64,000 nucleotides of DNA from positions 1-64,000 of the IMG/VR virus record IMGVR_UViG_3300009151_000033; one strand, 5' to 3'. The stretch is from a virus. Below the pieces are notes generated by a model, which worked only from the letters and a program-made list of their open reading frames with translations, was not told the origin of the DNA and made no database searches. Each line of letters begins with the position of its first letter. Position 1 is the first letter of the stretch. Position numbers and translations under genes: made by a program. This document shows positions 41,721 through 50,643 of the stretch, piece by piece.

Positions 41721-44289
41721 AGATATAAAGAGAATTTATAGTTTGATTTAAAAATGGCGCCTGTGATAACGTGAATGGAGAATTAACAGATAATGTAGCA
41801 GAAGAAGATGTTGTAGGAATATATCCATTTGCTACGTTTGATTTTTCAACTTGCCATCCCCAAACCGTAAATGAAGCGGCCGTTTGTGAACTATTAAAAG
41901 TTATTCCTAAAGGTGTATGCTGTGTTCCGGAAGGGCTAACTGTTGTGTACGTCCAAGTAAATCTTTGCCAAGTTGTTGTTACAGTTTGATTGGCCGAAAA
42001 TCTTTGTTGAGTTCCATCCCAATAATCAAATTGGAATTGACAGGTACCTGATGTAGTTTTTGCCCATACTGACACTGTATAAGTAGTTGCGGCCGATAGA
42101 ATTACGTTATAATTATAAAATCCACCATAAAAACAGAATCCAGGAGGATAACCTGAAGCCAAAACTAAATCAGTTCCACCTGACGTACTTCCGTCTGGCA
42201 TTACTTGTGTAGATACGCTTGATGTTAATTGTGGTGATCCTACGTTGTATCCTTGATAAACATTACTAAGCGACGATGCTGGCAATAAATTTGTTACGCT
42301 TGGAAATGGATAATTCATCGTTCCGAGTGGAGTACTAGTTACTGCAATATTATTAGGTACAGATCCGTATGTTTGAGTAATTGTTTCAGAACCGCGTGTA
42401 ACAGTAGCAGTTGACGTGCGAGTATAAGACGTCGGAGAGTTCCCAGTTTCACACTGAAACCCCCAAACATAACAATAGTTTCCAGGCTGACTTGCGGCTG
42501 GAGAAGCACCGATGCTGTCTACCACTCCGACGCCGGTTTGAAAATTTCCGGCCGCGGTAGTCGTCATGGTGACGGAGATCCGCCACCATCCATTCGCTAA
42601 GGCTATGGCTGATTTGAAAGATGTTGCTGAGGCTACAAGTATCCAAGTCTGACTTGAAACGTCAAAAATATTGTCAGCATATGAAGACGTGCCATATTGT
42701 TGGCTTATAGTAATTCTATTTGTATTTCCTGATTTTACAAAAACCGAAAACGTGTAGCTTGTTCCCGAAGACTTTGACGGGGTTTGATAAATTGCACATT
42801 GGGTGTTTGAAGTGGAAGCTGCGTTTGTAAGTGTCTGAGCTGTTGAAGACCCATCAGGAGCAAGCACAGCCGTCGAAGCCATGGTTGCATTAAATTTGAC
42901 CCACGAAGCGTTTGTGAAGTCTTGGCTCCATAATAATACGTTCGTCGTAGAATTTTCTTCATATAATCCTAAATTGGTAACGCGGGGAAATGATGCCGAC
43001 GCGGTTGATCCTGTGGTTGGCTTAAATGTAGTTGCTATTGTTCCTGTTTCTAGTTGAGCAAATGCCATATAAACAGTCGCGGCCGCACCCCCCGAACCAT
43101 TAGTGATTCCAACATAAGTAATTGAGTTATTTATTGGAGGTATAAAATTTACTGTAAATCTTTGCCATGTTGAAGTAACCAATATATCAGGTCCATACAA
43201 AGGATCAAATCCAGAAACTCCGTAGGCTCCATATGCTAATGCTATTGATGCTGTTCCGCTTGACGTTTTTAAATACACAGAATATGTGTAAGTAGTTCCA
43301 CTATATGTTGATGAATCCGAAGGGCTAGTCCATACATTAGTTCCACGGGATGCCGCCGATAAAGCAACAAGCACTGCATTTGTACCACCTATAGGATCTA
43401 TCTGACCAGAAGTAATAGTCGGTGATCCTGAATACACAGACCAACTATTTGATGCATTTGGTGTACTATGTTGTAATATGTTTGTTGCCGTCGCGGGAAA
43501 GGTGGCCAATGGTGGAGCTACAGTACCATTTGTTGGAATATAAGTATTAACTGTAGATCCTTGCTCTGCTTGGAATCCCCAAACATAACACCCGCCGCCG
43601 GATCCTCCACTCCATCCTGTACCTGTTGCATCTGACAATAATGTCAATACAATTGTTGGAGCATATGCAGCAGAAAATGATCCTATGAGCTTTAATCTAA
43701 ACCAACCATTAGGTAAAGTATCGACAAATGCGGAAATAAAAGTTCCATTTCCTGATACTCCCACAGGAGAAGTTATTTGTCCATTTTGTATGTTTATTAT
43801 ACACCCAAATTGATTTGATCCATAAAATGAGTCTTTGATATAGACACCGATATAAGTAACTTCGGAACAATATTTGAAATATCCAGATATAGCCCAATTG
43901 TTGTTCGCGAAAGAAGAATCTACACTTGTTGCCGCCGCATAAAACCCACCGCCACCATAATTATCTCCGAAATGGGATGCAGTGAATGTTCCATCTGGAG
44001 CATAAGCAACGTTTGTATTGGTGATTTGGTTTAATGAATAATTACTTGCCCAACCATTACCACTATTGGGAATAGAATTTGTTAATAAATTTGGAGATTG
44101 TAGAACGTAAGTATTAGTTAATCCGGAATCACCTGAGCGTGAATATGACCATCCTGGTAAAATACCAAGATCATAGCTATTATAGCTACTAGTTGCTTGA
44201 GTATAATTACCAGAATTGAAATTATATACGTAGTTAAATAAAATACTTTTTAAATTAACTCCGTTGAGGGTTACGCCCGACAAATTCAT
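41716..44289 (-). CDS. Tail fibre/adhesin with four carbohydrate-binding-like repeats
   Basis: 857 residues from ATG 44289; a TTG at 44310 would add seven residues. Four tandem beta-sandwich-like units of about 170-190 residues, each ending with a Q.E.G...T.Y.PT signature: FQAEQGSTVNTYIPT, FAQLETGTIATTFKPT, FQCETGNSPTSYTRT, WQVEKSNVANGYIPT. Within units, TYTxSVxxKTSSGT and WQRFTVNF/WQRFTWTY recur. These resemble CBM-type domains of phage receptor-binding proteins. Located next to the neck gene rather than a classic fibre operon. Confidence 0.8.
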   Translation of the reverse strand: MNLSGVTLNGVNLKSILFNYVYNFNSGNYTQATSSYNSYDLGILPGWSYSRSGDSGLTNTYVLQSPNLLTNSIPNSGNGWASNYSLNQITNTNVAYAPDGTFTASHFGDNYGGGGFYAAATSVDSSFANNNWAISGYFKYCSEVTYIGVYIKDSFYGSNQFGCIINIQNGQITSPVGVSGNGTFISAFVDTLPNGWFRLKLIGSFSAAYAPTIVLTLLSDATGTGWSGGSGGGCYVWGFQAEQGSTVNTYIPTNGTVAPPLATFPATATNILQHSTPNASNSWSVYSGSPTITSGQIDPIGGTNAVLVALSAASRGTNVWTSPSDSSTYSGTTYTYSVYLKTSSGTASIALAYGAYGVSGFDPLYGPDILVTSTWQRFTVNFIPPINNSITYVGITNGSGGAAATVYMAFAQLETGTIATTFKPTTGSTASASFPRVTNLGLYEENSTTNVLLWSQDFTNASWVKFNATMASTAVLAPDGSSTAQTLTNAASTSNTQCAIYQTPSKSSGTSYTFSVFVKSGNTNRITISQQYGTSSYADNIFDVSSQTWILVASATSFKSAIALANGWWRISVTMTTTAAGNFQTGVGVVDSIGASPAASQPGNYCYVWGFQCETGNSPTSYTRTSTATVTRGSETITQTYGSVPNNIAVTSTPLGTMNYPFPSVTNLLPASSLSNVYQGYNVGSPQLTSSVSTQVMPDGSTSGGTDLVLASGYPPGFCFYGGFYNYNVILSAATTYTVSVWAKTTSGTCQFQFDYWDGTQQRFSANQTVTTTWQRFTWTYTTVSPSGTQHTPLGITFNSSQTAASFTVWGWQVEKSNVANGYIPTTSSSATLSVNSPFTLSQAPFLNQTINSLYIS

Positions 44290-44312
44290 AGTAATACCAA
44301 TTCTAGACAAAT

Positions 44313-44334
44313 GGCCCCGGATCTCTCCGGGGCC
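44313..44334. terminator. Strong 9-bp GC hairpin upstream of the fibre gene
   Basis: GGCCCCGGA / TCCGGGGCC with a TCTC loop, between the 218-residue gene and the fibre. On the minus strand it is followed by ATTTGTCT, a modest U-rich stretch, consistent with a terminator for the upstream structural genes. Confidence 0.65.
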
Positions 44335-44343
44335 AATCTAATA

Positions 44344-45000
44344 TTATACTGGAACTTCTTCCCAATCAACCGAAACGTTGAGCCCAGAAGCACCCGACGC
44401 AGCAGAAAGATAAACTGCGGCCAAAGATCCAGGAGGAAGAATGAATCCACCTTCAAGATCAATAAGGTTAGATGGCTGTTGTGCGGTAGTTGTAAGAAGA
44501 GTGGCACCGTTATATCCAACAACATTTGTTACGATTGCGGCTGGAGCAAATGTGTATGTACCAACAATGTATAGTGATCCTGTTGGAGCCGCGCCGCCTG
44601 CATAACGGTTAACCCCTGAAGTACCAGGCGCGGCCGGAGCAGTAGTTGTTGCTATCGCAGTGAGTCCATATGCTCTAGCCAAACCAATTACACCAGCAGT
44701 AGGCGCAACTGAATGGAATGCGTTGAACTTATTAACAACCATGTTAAATACGTTGCCTGGAGGATTTACTAATACAACACCGGTAAAGGCAGCACCTGTT
44801 GTAGGAACACCAGTAGATGAATGTGTTGTTGCTAATGCCGACGCGGAGAAATTGGCGCGACGATATGTAGTTTCATAATAACGACCATGTAGTTCGGATA
44901 CGATATCCTCGCCCATGTTTCCAAGTCGTCCGTTGATTGAGGCACCAGCAGCCAATGATGAAGTTGTAGTTACTGGACCTACTTGCTTTTGTACTAACAT
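44344..45000 (-). CDS. Small structural protein, 218 residues (Ala/Gly/Thr-rich)
   Basis: Not recognised by name. Composition (Ala, Gly, Thr, Val) and beta-rich segments (FTGVVLVNPPGNVFNMVVNKF; DLEGGFILPPGSLAAVYLSAASG) look like virion surface proteins. SD AGGAG lies upstream of ATG 45000. It sits between two larger structural genes. Confidence 0.75.
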   Translation of the reverse strand: MLVQKQVGPVTTTSSLAAGASINGRLGNMGEDIVSELHGRYYETTYRRANFSASALATTHSSTGVPTTGAAFTGVVLVNPPGNVFNMVVNKFNAFHSVAPTAGVIGLARAYGLTAIATTTAPAAPGTSGVNRYAGGAAPTGSLYIVGTYTFAPAAIVTNVVGYNGATLLTTTAQQPSNLIDLEGGFILPPGSLAAVYLSAASGASGLNVSVDWEEVPV

Positions 45001-45029
45001 ATAATATCTCCTTTAGATTTGTTAATTGG

Positions 45030-46535
45030 TTATTGTACAAAGAATAGAGTAGAAGGATCTGATCTGAAATTTTCTGGTGGATCCATACCATTTGTTATTC
45101 CATTATTTAATATATTTACCATTTCATATCTTTGTTGATTTGCTATGCGCAATTCTAATAAGATCAAAGCAAGTAATTCGACTTGAGATTGACCTTCAAA
45201 CTGTGAAGTATCCTGTACATTCAAAGCAGCCGTGGCTTGAGTTGTACTGGTAATTGCACCAATGGTTGTTTTTGGATCTGTAGTGGATGTATTTGCCGAT
45301 TGGGCAGATATTGCGTTAAATCCATTGAGTTGTAATCTTCCTGTAGAATCAGTAAGAATTCTTCTCATAAATCCGTTTGCATCAATTCCACCAACACCCA
45401 AATAGTTATAAGTTGGAGTAATATTGGCAGCAGAAGGACCACCGACACCAATAGTACCAGCTAAACCACCTGTAACTGCGGCCGTACCACCAATATTGAC
45501 CAAATTCATTCCTAACTGCGCAGTAGTTGCCGAGATAGCAACACCTGCTATAGTCGAAATATTCAATCCCATGTTATAAGGCTGTTGCCTCAAAAATCCT
45601 GTAGCTGTACCGGAAGCAGATGCAATAAATCTGACATATTTCGTATAACAAGGAAATACATAACTAGTTCCCGCAGCCACAGTTGTTGACGAAACACCGG
45701 CTAGTGTTGTTCCTGTTATTGCCGACCAAGTTAATCCGTCATTTGATCCTTGTACGGCAGATGCCGTATATCCAATTGAAGTTAAATCAATTGATTGATA
45801 TCCTGTCGTATCAATGATATAATTCGAACCAACCGACGGATTCTGAATAACAAATGGAACAGAAGCATCGGCCAATACTAATGCTTGCTTTTGGTCGGTT
45901 TTTAGACCAGACATAATATTTACGTTTAATGGCGTATATTGTTCTTGAGACAGAGCAATTGATAATCCATCCGCCGCAGAAGGTCCTGTGCCTGATCTTC
46001 CATACATTATAATGCCAGCAATTGTACCGTTTTGTATTTGCTGTACGTTGTATCGAATATATCTAGTCGAAGTTTTTAGATGATAGTTACCGGCAACTGA
46101 AATATTATCAGTCAATACAAGATCATTCAACGGAAGAATATATAACTTATCCCAATTCGTATTATCATTTGATCCTTCGATAAAAATTTCTGCCATGAAC
46201 GTACCAGTAGCTTGAATTACAACAGAAGCATAATTAGTAGTATCAATTGATGTTCCTACAATCGGGTAAAATGCAACTGTGGCCGTAGAAGTAGATGGTC
46301 CTGTATAAGTACTTGATACAGTTACAAGAGACGAATTCGTTACAGATGTAACGAATGTACCTTGTGTAAATCCTGTAATTGGAGAAAGATATTGTCCAAT
46401 ATTGGAATTTGACATTGCCGATAAGTTGGCAATGTTGGCACTTCCATTGGTTAAGACTGCGTTAAGATATGTATTACCTACTGTCGTAGTAATAAAAAGA
46501 TTGGCGTCAGTTAAATTAAGGGTTTCTAAATACAT
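45030..46535 (-). CDS. Structural protein, 501 residues, tandem beta domains
   Basis: Thr/Ser/Asn/Ile-rich. Two segments share a build: FIEGSNDNTNWDKLYILPL...HLKTSTRYIRYNVQQ and VQGSNDGLTWSAITGTTL...FPCYTKYVRFIASAS, i.e. a repeated 'GSNDxxxW...YxRYxxxx' domain that resembles discoidin-like (F5/8 type C) binding folds (inference). C-terminal helix (QVELLALILLELRIANQQRYEM). Probably tail- or fibre-associated. Confidence 0.75.
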   Translation of the reverse strand: MYLETLNLTDANLFITTTVGNTYLNAVLTNGSANIANLSAMSNSNIGQYLSPITGFTQGTFVTSVTNSSLVTVSSTYTGPSTSTATVAFYPIVGTSIDTTNYASVVIQATGTFMAEIFIEGSNDNTNWDKLYILPLNDLVLTDNISVAGNYHLKTSTRYIRYNVQQIQNGTIAGIIMYGRSGTGPSAADGLSIALSQEQYTPLNVNIMSGLKTDQKQALVLADASVPFVIQNPSVGSNYIIDTTGYQSIDLTSIGYTASAVQGSNDGLTWSAITGTTLAGVSSTTVAAGTSYVFPCYTKYVRFIASASGTATGFLRQQPYNMGLNISTIAGVAISATTAQLGMNLVNIGGTAAVTGGLAGTIGVGGPSAANITPTYNYLGVGGIDANGFMRRILTDSTGRLQLNGFNAISAQSANTSTTDPKTTIGAITSTTQATAALNVQDTSQFEGQSQVELLALILLELRIANQQRYEMVNILNNGITNGMDPPENFRSDPSTLFFVQ

Positions 46536-46544
46536 TCATTTCTC

Positions 46545-48164
46545 CTAGAATTTTACCCAATCGGTTGTAGCAGGTTGCAAGCCAACTGATGATCTTCTAT
46601 ATACAATCACTAAGTTGGCTTGGTTTCCAATAGTATCAGATCCATTAGGTAATATAGTTACTGGGCCTGTATTTGATGCATTTTGTATATATATTTTTTT
46701 GCCTGTGGCTGCCGAAAGAAGAGTAATAGTTACAGGACCTGTTGCTAAAATGAAATCATCATTTAATGTTTGTGTTGTATTTGATGACACTGATCTGTTA
46801 TTTGATCCTGTTCCGCCTCCGGACGCGGTCGCCCAATATATTCCTGTGCCATTTGATGTGAGTACTTGCCCATTTGATCCAGAAGCGCCGTTGGCAATTA
46901 TGGTTGACCCATTTGCAATATACAAATTATTGGCTGGATAAAAATTACCTAAGATATCAAATGTGGTTACGAAACCATTCGCGGTTATAGTAGAATTTCC
47001 GCCTGTGCCTGAAATAGAAGTAGAATTAGCTATAACATAAACTGTTGTGTTTCCTACTACAAGTTCAGACGTGGAATTTCCAACAATATTAACATTTGCA
47101 TAAAACGAAATAGTATTCGTGAATCCGTATTGATATGCAGTATTAACGCCGGCGCCACCAGATGCGGCCGCCCCCCAATATACATTTCCTGATCCATTTG
47201 AATATAATACTTGACCTACGGCACCTTGTGATCCGGCCGAATCAAGAATGCGGGATCCCACCGGAAGAGATATCGAATTGGTGAATGTAATCGTGTTGGT
47301 GAAACTATAAGTTGAATTAACATTAACTGAACCACCACCTCCACCAGATACGGTTGACCAATATACATTTCCTGATCCGTTGGAAGTTAATACTTGGCCT
47401 GCTGTACCTTGGGATCCAGTAGAGTCTGTGATTTTTGCACCAATAGAAAAAATCACAGAGTTACTAATTGTAACCGTATTTGATAAAGTAGTTGCGACAT
47501 TTACGGAGAAATTTGTATTGTTAACAACAAATGTATTTGAAGTTCCGTTACTTACAGCCAAATACCCCGTGTAATATAATCCTGATGTTCCCCAAATGGC
47601 GCCTCCAGGAACAAATGCATATCCTCCCCAATTTCCTGTAGCAGAAGAATTTGCCATAGAATAAATGTAACCTGCCATACCAGGAGCGCCTGTACCCAAA
47701 GGACCGCCGGCACTATCTTGTATCGTTACGTTAGAAGTTGAATCATTATCAATAATATAATACGTACCGACTGGAATTGTTGTCAAATCTGGTAATTTTA
47801 CCGTTTGAGTTGAAGTTCCCGTTACACGTATTACACTAGGAGAATTTTGATTGAGTGTCGTAGTTGTTCCTGAAGAAACAACATTTCCAACTCCGATGGA
47901 AATCACATTAGTTACAATTAAAGGAGAATATATTCCGGTTGAATTCGATATTAATCCGGCCGAAGATGAATTGCCAATATATTGTGTTGCGACATTTGAG
48001 CCAATTTCGAAGGAGACGGTACCATTAGACGAAAACATTTTAAAGTCGGCCATATTAAGAGCCAACTCACCCTGGTTAATATACTGGGTGTTAGAAGATG
48101 AGGTCGTATTAGGAATTCTTCCTGTAACAGAAGACCTCCTTATTTGTAGTACCGTATTAGCCAT
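46545..48164 (-). CDS. Fibre protein with Mtd-N-like head and repeated QVL-SNG modules
   Basis: 539 residues. The start MANTVLQIRRSS ... INQGELALNMAD matches the N-terminal element of tropism-determinant-like fibre proteins (LQIRR, GELA). At least three modules with S/GSQG..GQVL.SNG.GNVYW recur, alternating with FTNTITF segments. SD AGGAGG. Related to the gene at 48835-50004; the two are separated by the second endonuclease. Confidence 0.82.
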   Translation of the reverse strand: MANTVLQIRRSSVTGRIPNTTSSSNTQYINQGELALNMADFKMFSSNGTVSFEIGSNVATQYIGNSSSAGLISNSTGIYSPLIVTNVISIGVGNVVSSGTTTTLNQNSPSVIRVTGTSTQTVKLPDLTTIPVGTYYIIDNDSTSNVTIQDSAGGPLGTGAPGMAGYIYSMANSSATGNWGGYAFVPGGAIWGTSGLYYTGYLAVSNGTSNTFVVNNTNFSVNVATTLSNTVTISNSVIFSIGAKITDSTGSQGTAGQVLTSNGSGNVYWSTVSGGGGGSVNVNSTYSFTNTITFTNSISLPVGSRILDSAGSQGAVGQVLYSNGSGNVYWGAAASGGAGVNTAYQYGFTNTISFYANVNIVGNSTSELVVGNTTVYVIANSTSISGTGGNSTITANGFVTTFDILGNFYPANNLYIANGSTIIANGASGSNGQVLTSNGTGIYWATASGGGTGSNNRSVSSNTTQTLNDDFILATGPVTITLLSAATGKKIYIQNASNTGPVTILPNGSDTIGNQANLVIVYRRSSVGLQPATTDWVKF

Positions 48165-48178
48165 ATGGCCTCCTGTGA

Positions 48179-48194
48179 GTCCTTATATAAGGAC
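48179..48194. repeat. Perfect 16-bp palindrome between endonuclease and fibre gene
   Basis: GTCCTTATATAAGGAC, 15 bases before the fibre ATG at 48164. Its centre TTATATAA is near a late box but lacks the TAAATA core. Confidence 0.5.
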
Positions 48195-48199
48195 GGAGT

Positions 48200-48781
48200 T
48201 TACTTTCTGTTCCTATTTAGATTTAATTGCCGTAGCTTTTCTTTGGTTGACTCTTTCATGGGACGATTTTTATTTGGTCCTGGTTTACCTTTATGTACGT
48301 CTGATTGTCTCTGCCTGTATTCGGGATCGGACCAAATTTTCTTTTGTTGTTGTGATATCAATTCTCGTTTGTTCGTATTTTCATATTGGTCAAATAGAGA
48401 TTTTCGAATATTTTCTTTAGTTTCTTCTGATCTTTTTTTACCTTTATTTGAACTTGCAATTTTAGCTTTCGTTTCATCAGAATGACTATAACCAAGCATA
48501 GATGGCGTCGTTGCCTTTTGCGTTTTATTATAATATTTCTTATTTAATTCAGTTCGTTTAATCATATCCAACCATTTTTGTTCTTCGATAACAAGAGCTT
48601 CTTTTGTATGAACAATCGACACAATTCTGCGTTTGAAATCCATTGGACGCCGGCGATGTGCATCTCTCATACTATTTGATGAACAAATATATCCGTCATT
48701 TACATGGCCCCAGTGGCGGCCGACATAAAATCGATTATATCCTTTATCAAACCATACGTAAATAAATCCATACTTTTCCAT
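48200..48781 (-). CDS. GIY-YIG homing endonuclease with NUMOD3 repeats (copy 2)
   Basis: 193 residues. FIYVWFDKGYNRFYVGRHWG (residues 6-25) is the GIY-YIG core; FKRRIVSIVH and EEQKWLDMIKRTEL carry the Arg and Glu regions. C-terminal NUMOD3-like segments (HSDETKAKIASSNKGKKRS; KPGPNKNRPMKESTKEKL). N-terminal 90 residues are clearly paralogous to 20751-21326, the C-terminal halves much less so. Start region overlaps a hairpin. Confidence 0.88.
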   Translation of the reverse strand: MEKYGFIYVWFDKGYNRFYVGRHWGHVNDGYICSSNSMRDAHRRRPMDFKRRIVSIVHTKEALVIEEQKWLDMIKRTELNKKYYNKTQKATTPSMLGYSHSDETKAKIASSNKGKKRSEETKENIRKSLFDQYENTNKRELISQQQKKIWSDPEYRQRQSDVHKGKPGPNKNRPMKESTKEKLRQLNLNRNRK

Positions 48782-48790
48782 AGTAATTCT

Positions 48791-48819
48791 CCATAATACT
48801 TTGTACTATGGTATATAGG
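48791..48819 (-). promoter_or_regulatory. SD-overlapping hairpin with late-like box, endonuclease copy 2
   Basis: Stem CCATAGTAC / GTATTATGG (48803-48811 and 48791-48799, one G-T pair, 3-base loop). The GG of the SD GGAG (7 bases before the ATG) is in the second arm. CCTATATA (48819-48812) at the outer edge is one base from the CCTAAATA box seen at 20748. Confidence 0.45.
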
Positions 48820-48834
48820 CAAAGTTGCGAGTGT

Positions 48835-50004
48835 CTAGAATGTTCCGCAATCAATACCACCCCAAGCAGGAAGGTTATTGATTACTTGAAGTACGTTACC
48901 ATTGGCGCCGACCGTTAACTTCGACAATGTATTTACGGCAGAAGCATATAACGTATCACCGGCGGCATATGTATTTTGTGCTGTTCCTCCTGAAGTGGCA
49001 GAAAGCGCAGTAGTTGTAAGCGTAAGAGATCCAGCAGAAACAGCCATACCGGTAACTGTACCGATGATATTGTTGTTTGTTGATGGATCGTTTGTTGTAG
49101 AAAAGAATGTAAATGTGTTTGTTGACGCAACGCGACCAATACCAAAATAAGTATTTGTTCCGGCTGAGTTCGCGCCAGCATAGATACCGAAATCAACAAT
49201 ATCTGAAGATACACCCAAATTGCCGTCGGCCAAACGAATGAAATTATCTTTGATTTGCAGATTTATCGCGTCAATAGAAGTAATTGTACCTGTTACATTC
49301 AAGTTGCCTGTAATAGAGGCGGATGCGTTAATAGTTACGTTTGATGAAAATGTAATAGTGTTTGCGAATGTATATTGCGCCGAAGTATTAACACCTGCTA
49401 CGGAAGACCAATATACGTTGCCGGTACCGTTAGATGTTAGTACTTGACCAATAGTACCTTGTGATCCGGTAGAGTCAAGAATACGAGAGTTAACCGGGAA
49501 AGAAACAGCATTAGAAAAGGTAATAGTATTTGAAAATGAGTATTGGGCTTGTGTGTTTACAGAACCACCACCAACTTTTGCGTTAACATATGTTGTAATA
49601 GCATATGTTGTCGCCAATTCGGTATTTGTACCTGTGATTGTAGATCCAATCTGGGTCGTGTTGCCGACTGGGGTAATAGATGTAATTAAAGCCGCAGTTG
49701 AGTTTGCGGCAGGAGAAGCAATAGATGGCGAAACAAACAATCCAGACGTATACGTATTCGACATATATGCATTGGCGTCCGTGATAGGAACAGCATTTGC
49801 CGTAAGTATACCACCAGCGGTACCTTGGTGTAAATATGGATATTTACCGCCGGCAATTCTAATAACTCCGGTTACACCGTCTGGCGAACCAATGAACAAT
49901 GAATTAGATGTGCCGTTAGAAGAATACGCAAGTTCGCCGTTGGCCAAAGAGGCAGGCACGGCGGTCGTAGTACCTCTTCTAATTTGTAATATAGTATTGG
50001 CCAT
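48835..50004 (-). CDS. Fibre protein, Mtd-N-like, paralogue of 46545-48164
   Basis: 389 residues. MANTILQIRRGTTTAVPASLANGELAYSS start is nearly the same as in the downstream fibre; one S/GSQG..GQVLTSNGTGNVYW module and FANTITFSSN segments are shared. C-terminus ends in WGGIDCGTF. A TCTAAATA late-like box lies 24 bases before the ATG. Gene duplication of a fibre with the endonuclease in between is the simplest reading. Confidence 0.82.
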   Translation of the reverse strand: MANTILQIRRGTTTAVPASLANGELAYSSNGTSNSLFIGSPDGVTGVIRIAGGKYPYLHQGTAGGILTANAVPITDANAYMSNTYTSGLFVSPSIASPAANSTAALITSITPVGNTTQIGSTITGTNTELATTYAITTYVNAKVGGGSVNTQAQYSFSNTITFSNAVSFPVNSRILDSTGSQGTIGQVLTSNGTGNVYWSSVAGVNTSAQYTFANTITFSSNVTINASASITGNLNVTGTITSIDAINLQIKDNFIRLADGNLGVSSDIVDFGIYAGANSAGTNTYFGIGRVASTNTFTFFSTTNDPSTNNNIIGTVTGMAVSAGSLTLTTTALSATSGGTAQNTYAAGDTLYASAVNTLSKLTVGANGNVLQVINNLPAWGGIDCGTF

Positions 50005-50027
50005 GTTTTACGGATCCTTTTTTCTTT

Positions 50028-50035
50028 TATTTAGA
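50028..50035 (-). promoter_or_regulatory. Late promoter-like box TCTAAATA
   Basis: TAAATA core, 24 bases before ATG 50004, overlapping the end of the next gene upstream. Same spacing as the gene 23 promoter. Confidence 0.45.
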
Positions 50036-50261
50036 ATTTTCCACCATCCAGAGACAATTGGTCTAGATGAAATTCTTGGTCGGAACTGTTGTAAATTAAT
50101 ACACTGTTATTTGTTGGATTATCCAAAATAACATCGTTCAGTCCTTTAAGAGTTGTTGCTCCATTTATTACAGATGATGGATTTTGATTCTTAAGGATGA
50201 TAGGATTTACATTTGATGCGAATTTGACATTTATTATACTGTTATTAATAGCCACTTGCAT
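50031..50261 (-). CDS. Small structural protein, 76 residues
   Basis: Start ATG 50261 (MQVAINNSIINVKF), overlapping the upstream gene by 17 bases. Short strand-rich segment then HLDQLSLDGGKF, an ending similar to other fibre-associated proteins in this region (GG.F). Function unknown; likely a virion part encoded with its neighbour. Confidence 0.65.
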   Translation of the reverse strand: MQVAINNSIINVKFASNVNPIILKNQNPSSVINGATTLKGLNDVILDNPTNNSVLIYNSSDQEFHLDQLSLDGGKF

Positions 50262-50607
50262 ACCCCACACCAGGTAGTTGAGTGACGGCAGGTGTTATAG
50301 TTAAAATACCTTCAACGACCCGCGTGACGTTTCCAGAAGCATCGACCGTATCTATGTCATAAACATATCTTCCTGGAGACATGTTTGCTGTTGCATTCGA
50401 AGATAATGCAATATTAATATTTCCTGTATTAGGAGTAGGAATAGTAATGTTAAAATTCACGTACGTTGAAGAAGTATACCAACTACGAACCTGACCGATG
50501 GCAGTGACACCGGTCAGGTTTATAGTATTTCCTGTGCTATCTGTTAAGTTGAGATAGGTCGAAAAGGTTGAACCTTGATCTACAACAATATTAGCCTTTG
50601 CTGAAAT
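50245..50607 (-). CDS. BppU-N-like structural protein, 120 residues, ATT start proposed
   Basis: The family-like fold extends past the only ATG (50460): reading back, the frame gives ISAKANIVVDQGSTFSTYLN, LTDSTGNTINLTG, QVRSWYTSS, then NMSPGRYVYDIDTVD and a strand VVEGILTITP. This is the layout of short N-terminal domains of baseplate upper/tail proteins. In-frame codons after AGGAGG are ATC and ATT; ATT at 50607 has ideal 5-base spacing, and a CATAAATA late box lies 28 bases before it. No ATG, GTG or TTG occurs in the correct place. Confidence 0.65.
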   Translation of the reverse strand: MSAKANIVVDQGSTFSTYLNLTDSTGNTINLTGVTAIGQVRSWYTSSTYVNFNITIPTPNTGNINIALSSNATANMSPGRYVYDIDTVDASGNVTRVVEGILTITPAVTQLPGVGYASGY

Positions 50608-50634
50608 GATAGCCTCCTATTCATTAATCAGGAG

Positions 50635-50642
50635 TATTTATG
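50635..50642 (-). promoter_or_regulatory. Late promoter box CATAAATA
   Basis: One mismatch to TATAAATA, 28 bases before the proposed ATT start at 50607, in a 36-base gap. Supports initiation near 50607 rather than at ATG 50460. Confidence 0.6.
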
Positions 50643-50643
50643 A

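Noticed and set aside
49553-50131. 192-codon plus-strand open frame opposite a fibre gene
   Set aside because: Mirror of a Thr/Asn/Gly-rich gene; Val/Pro/Glu-rich composition is the usual antisense shadow. Similar long plus frames at 46615, 47851, 54354-56153 and 58435 were dropped for the same reason.
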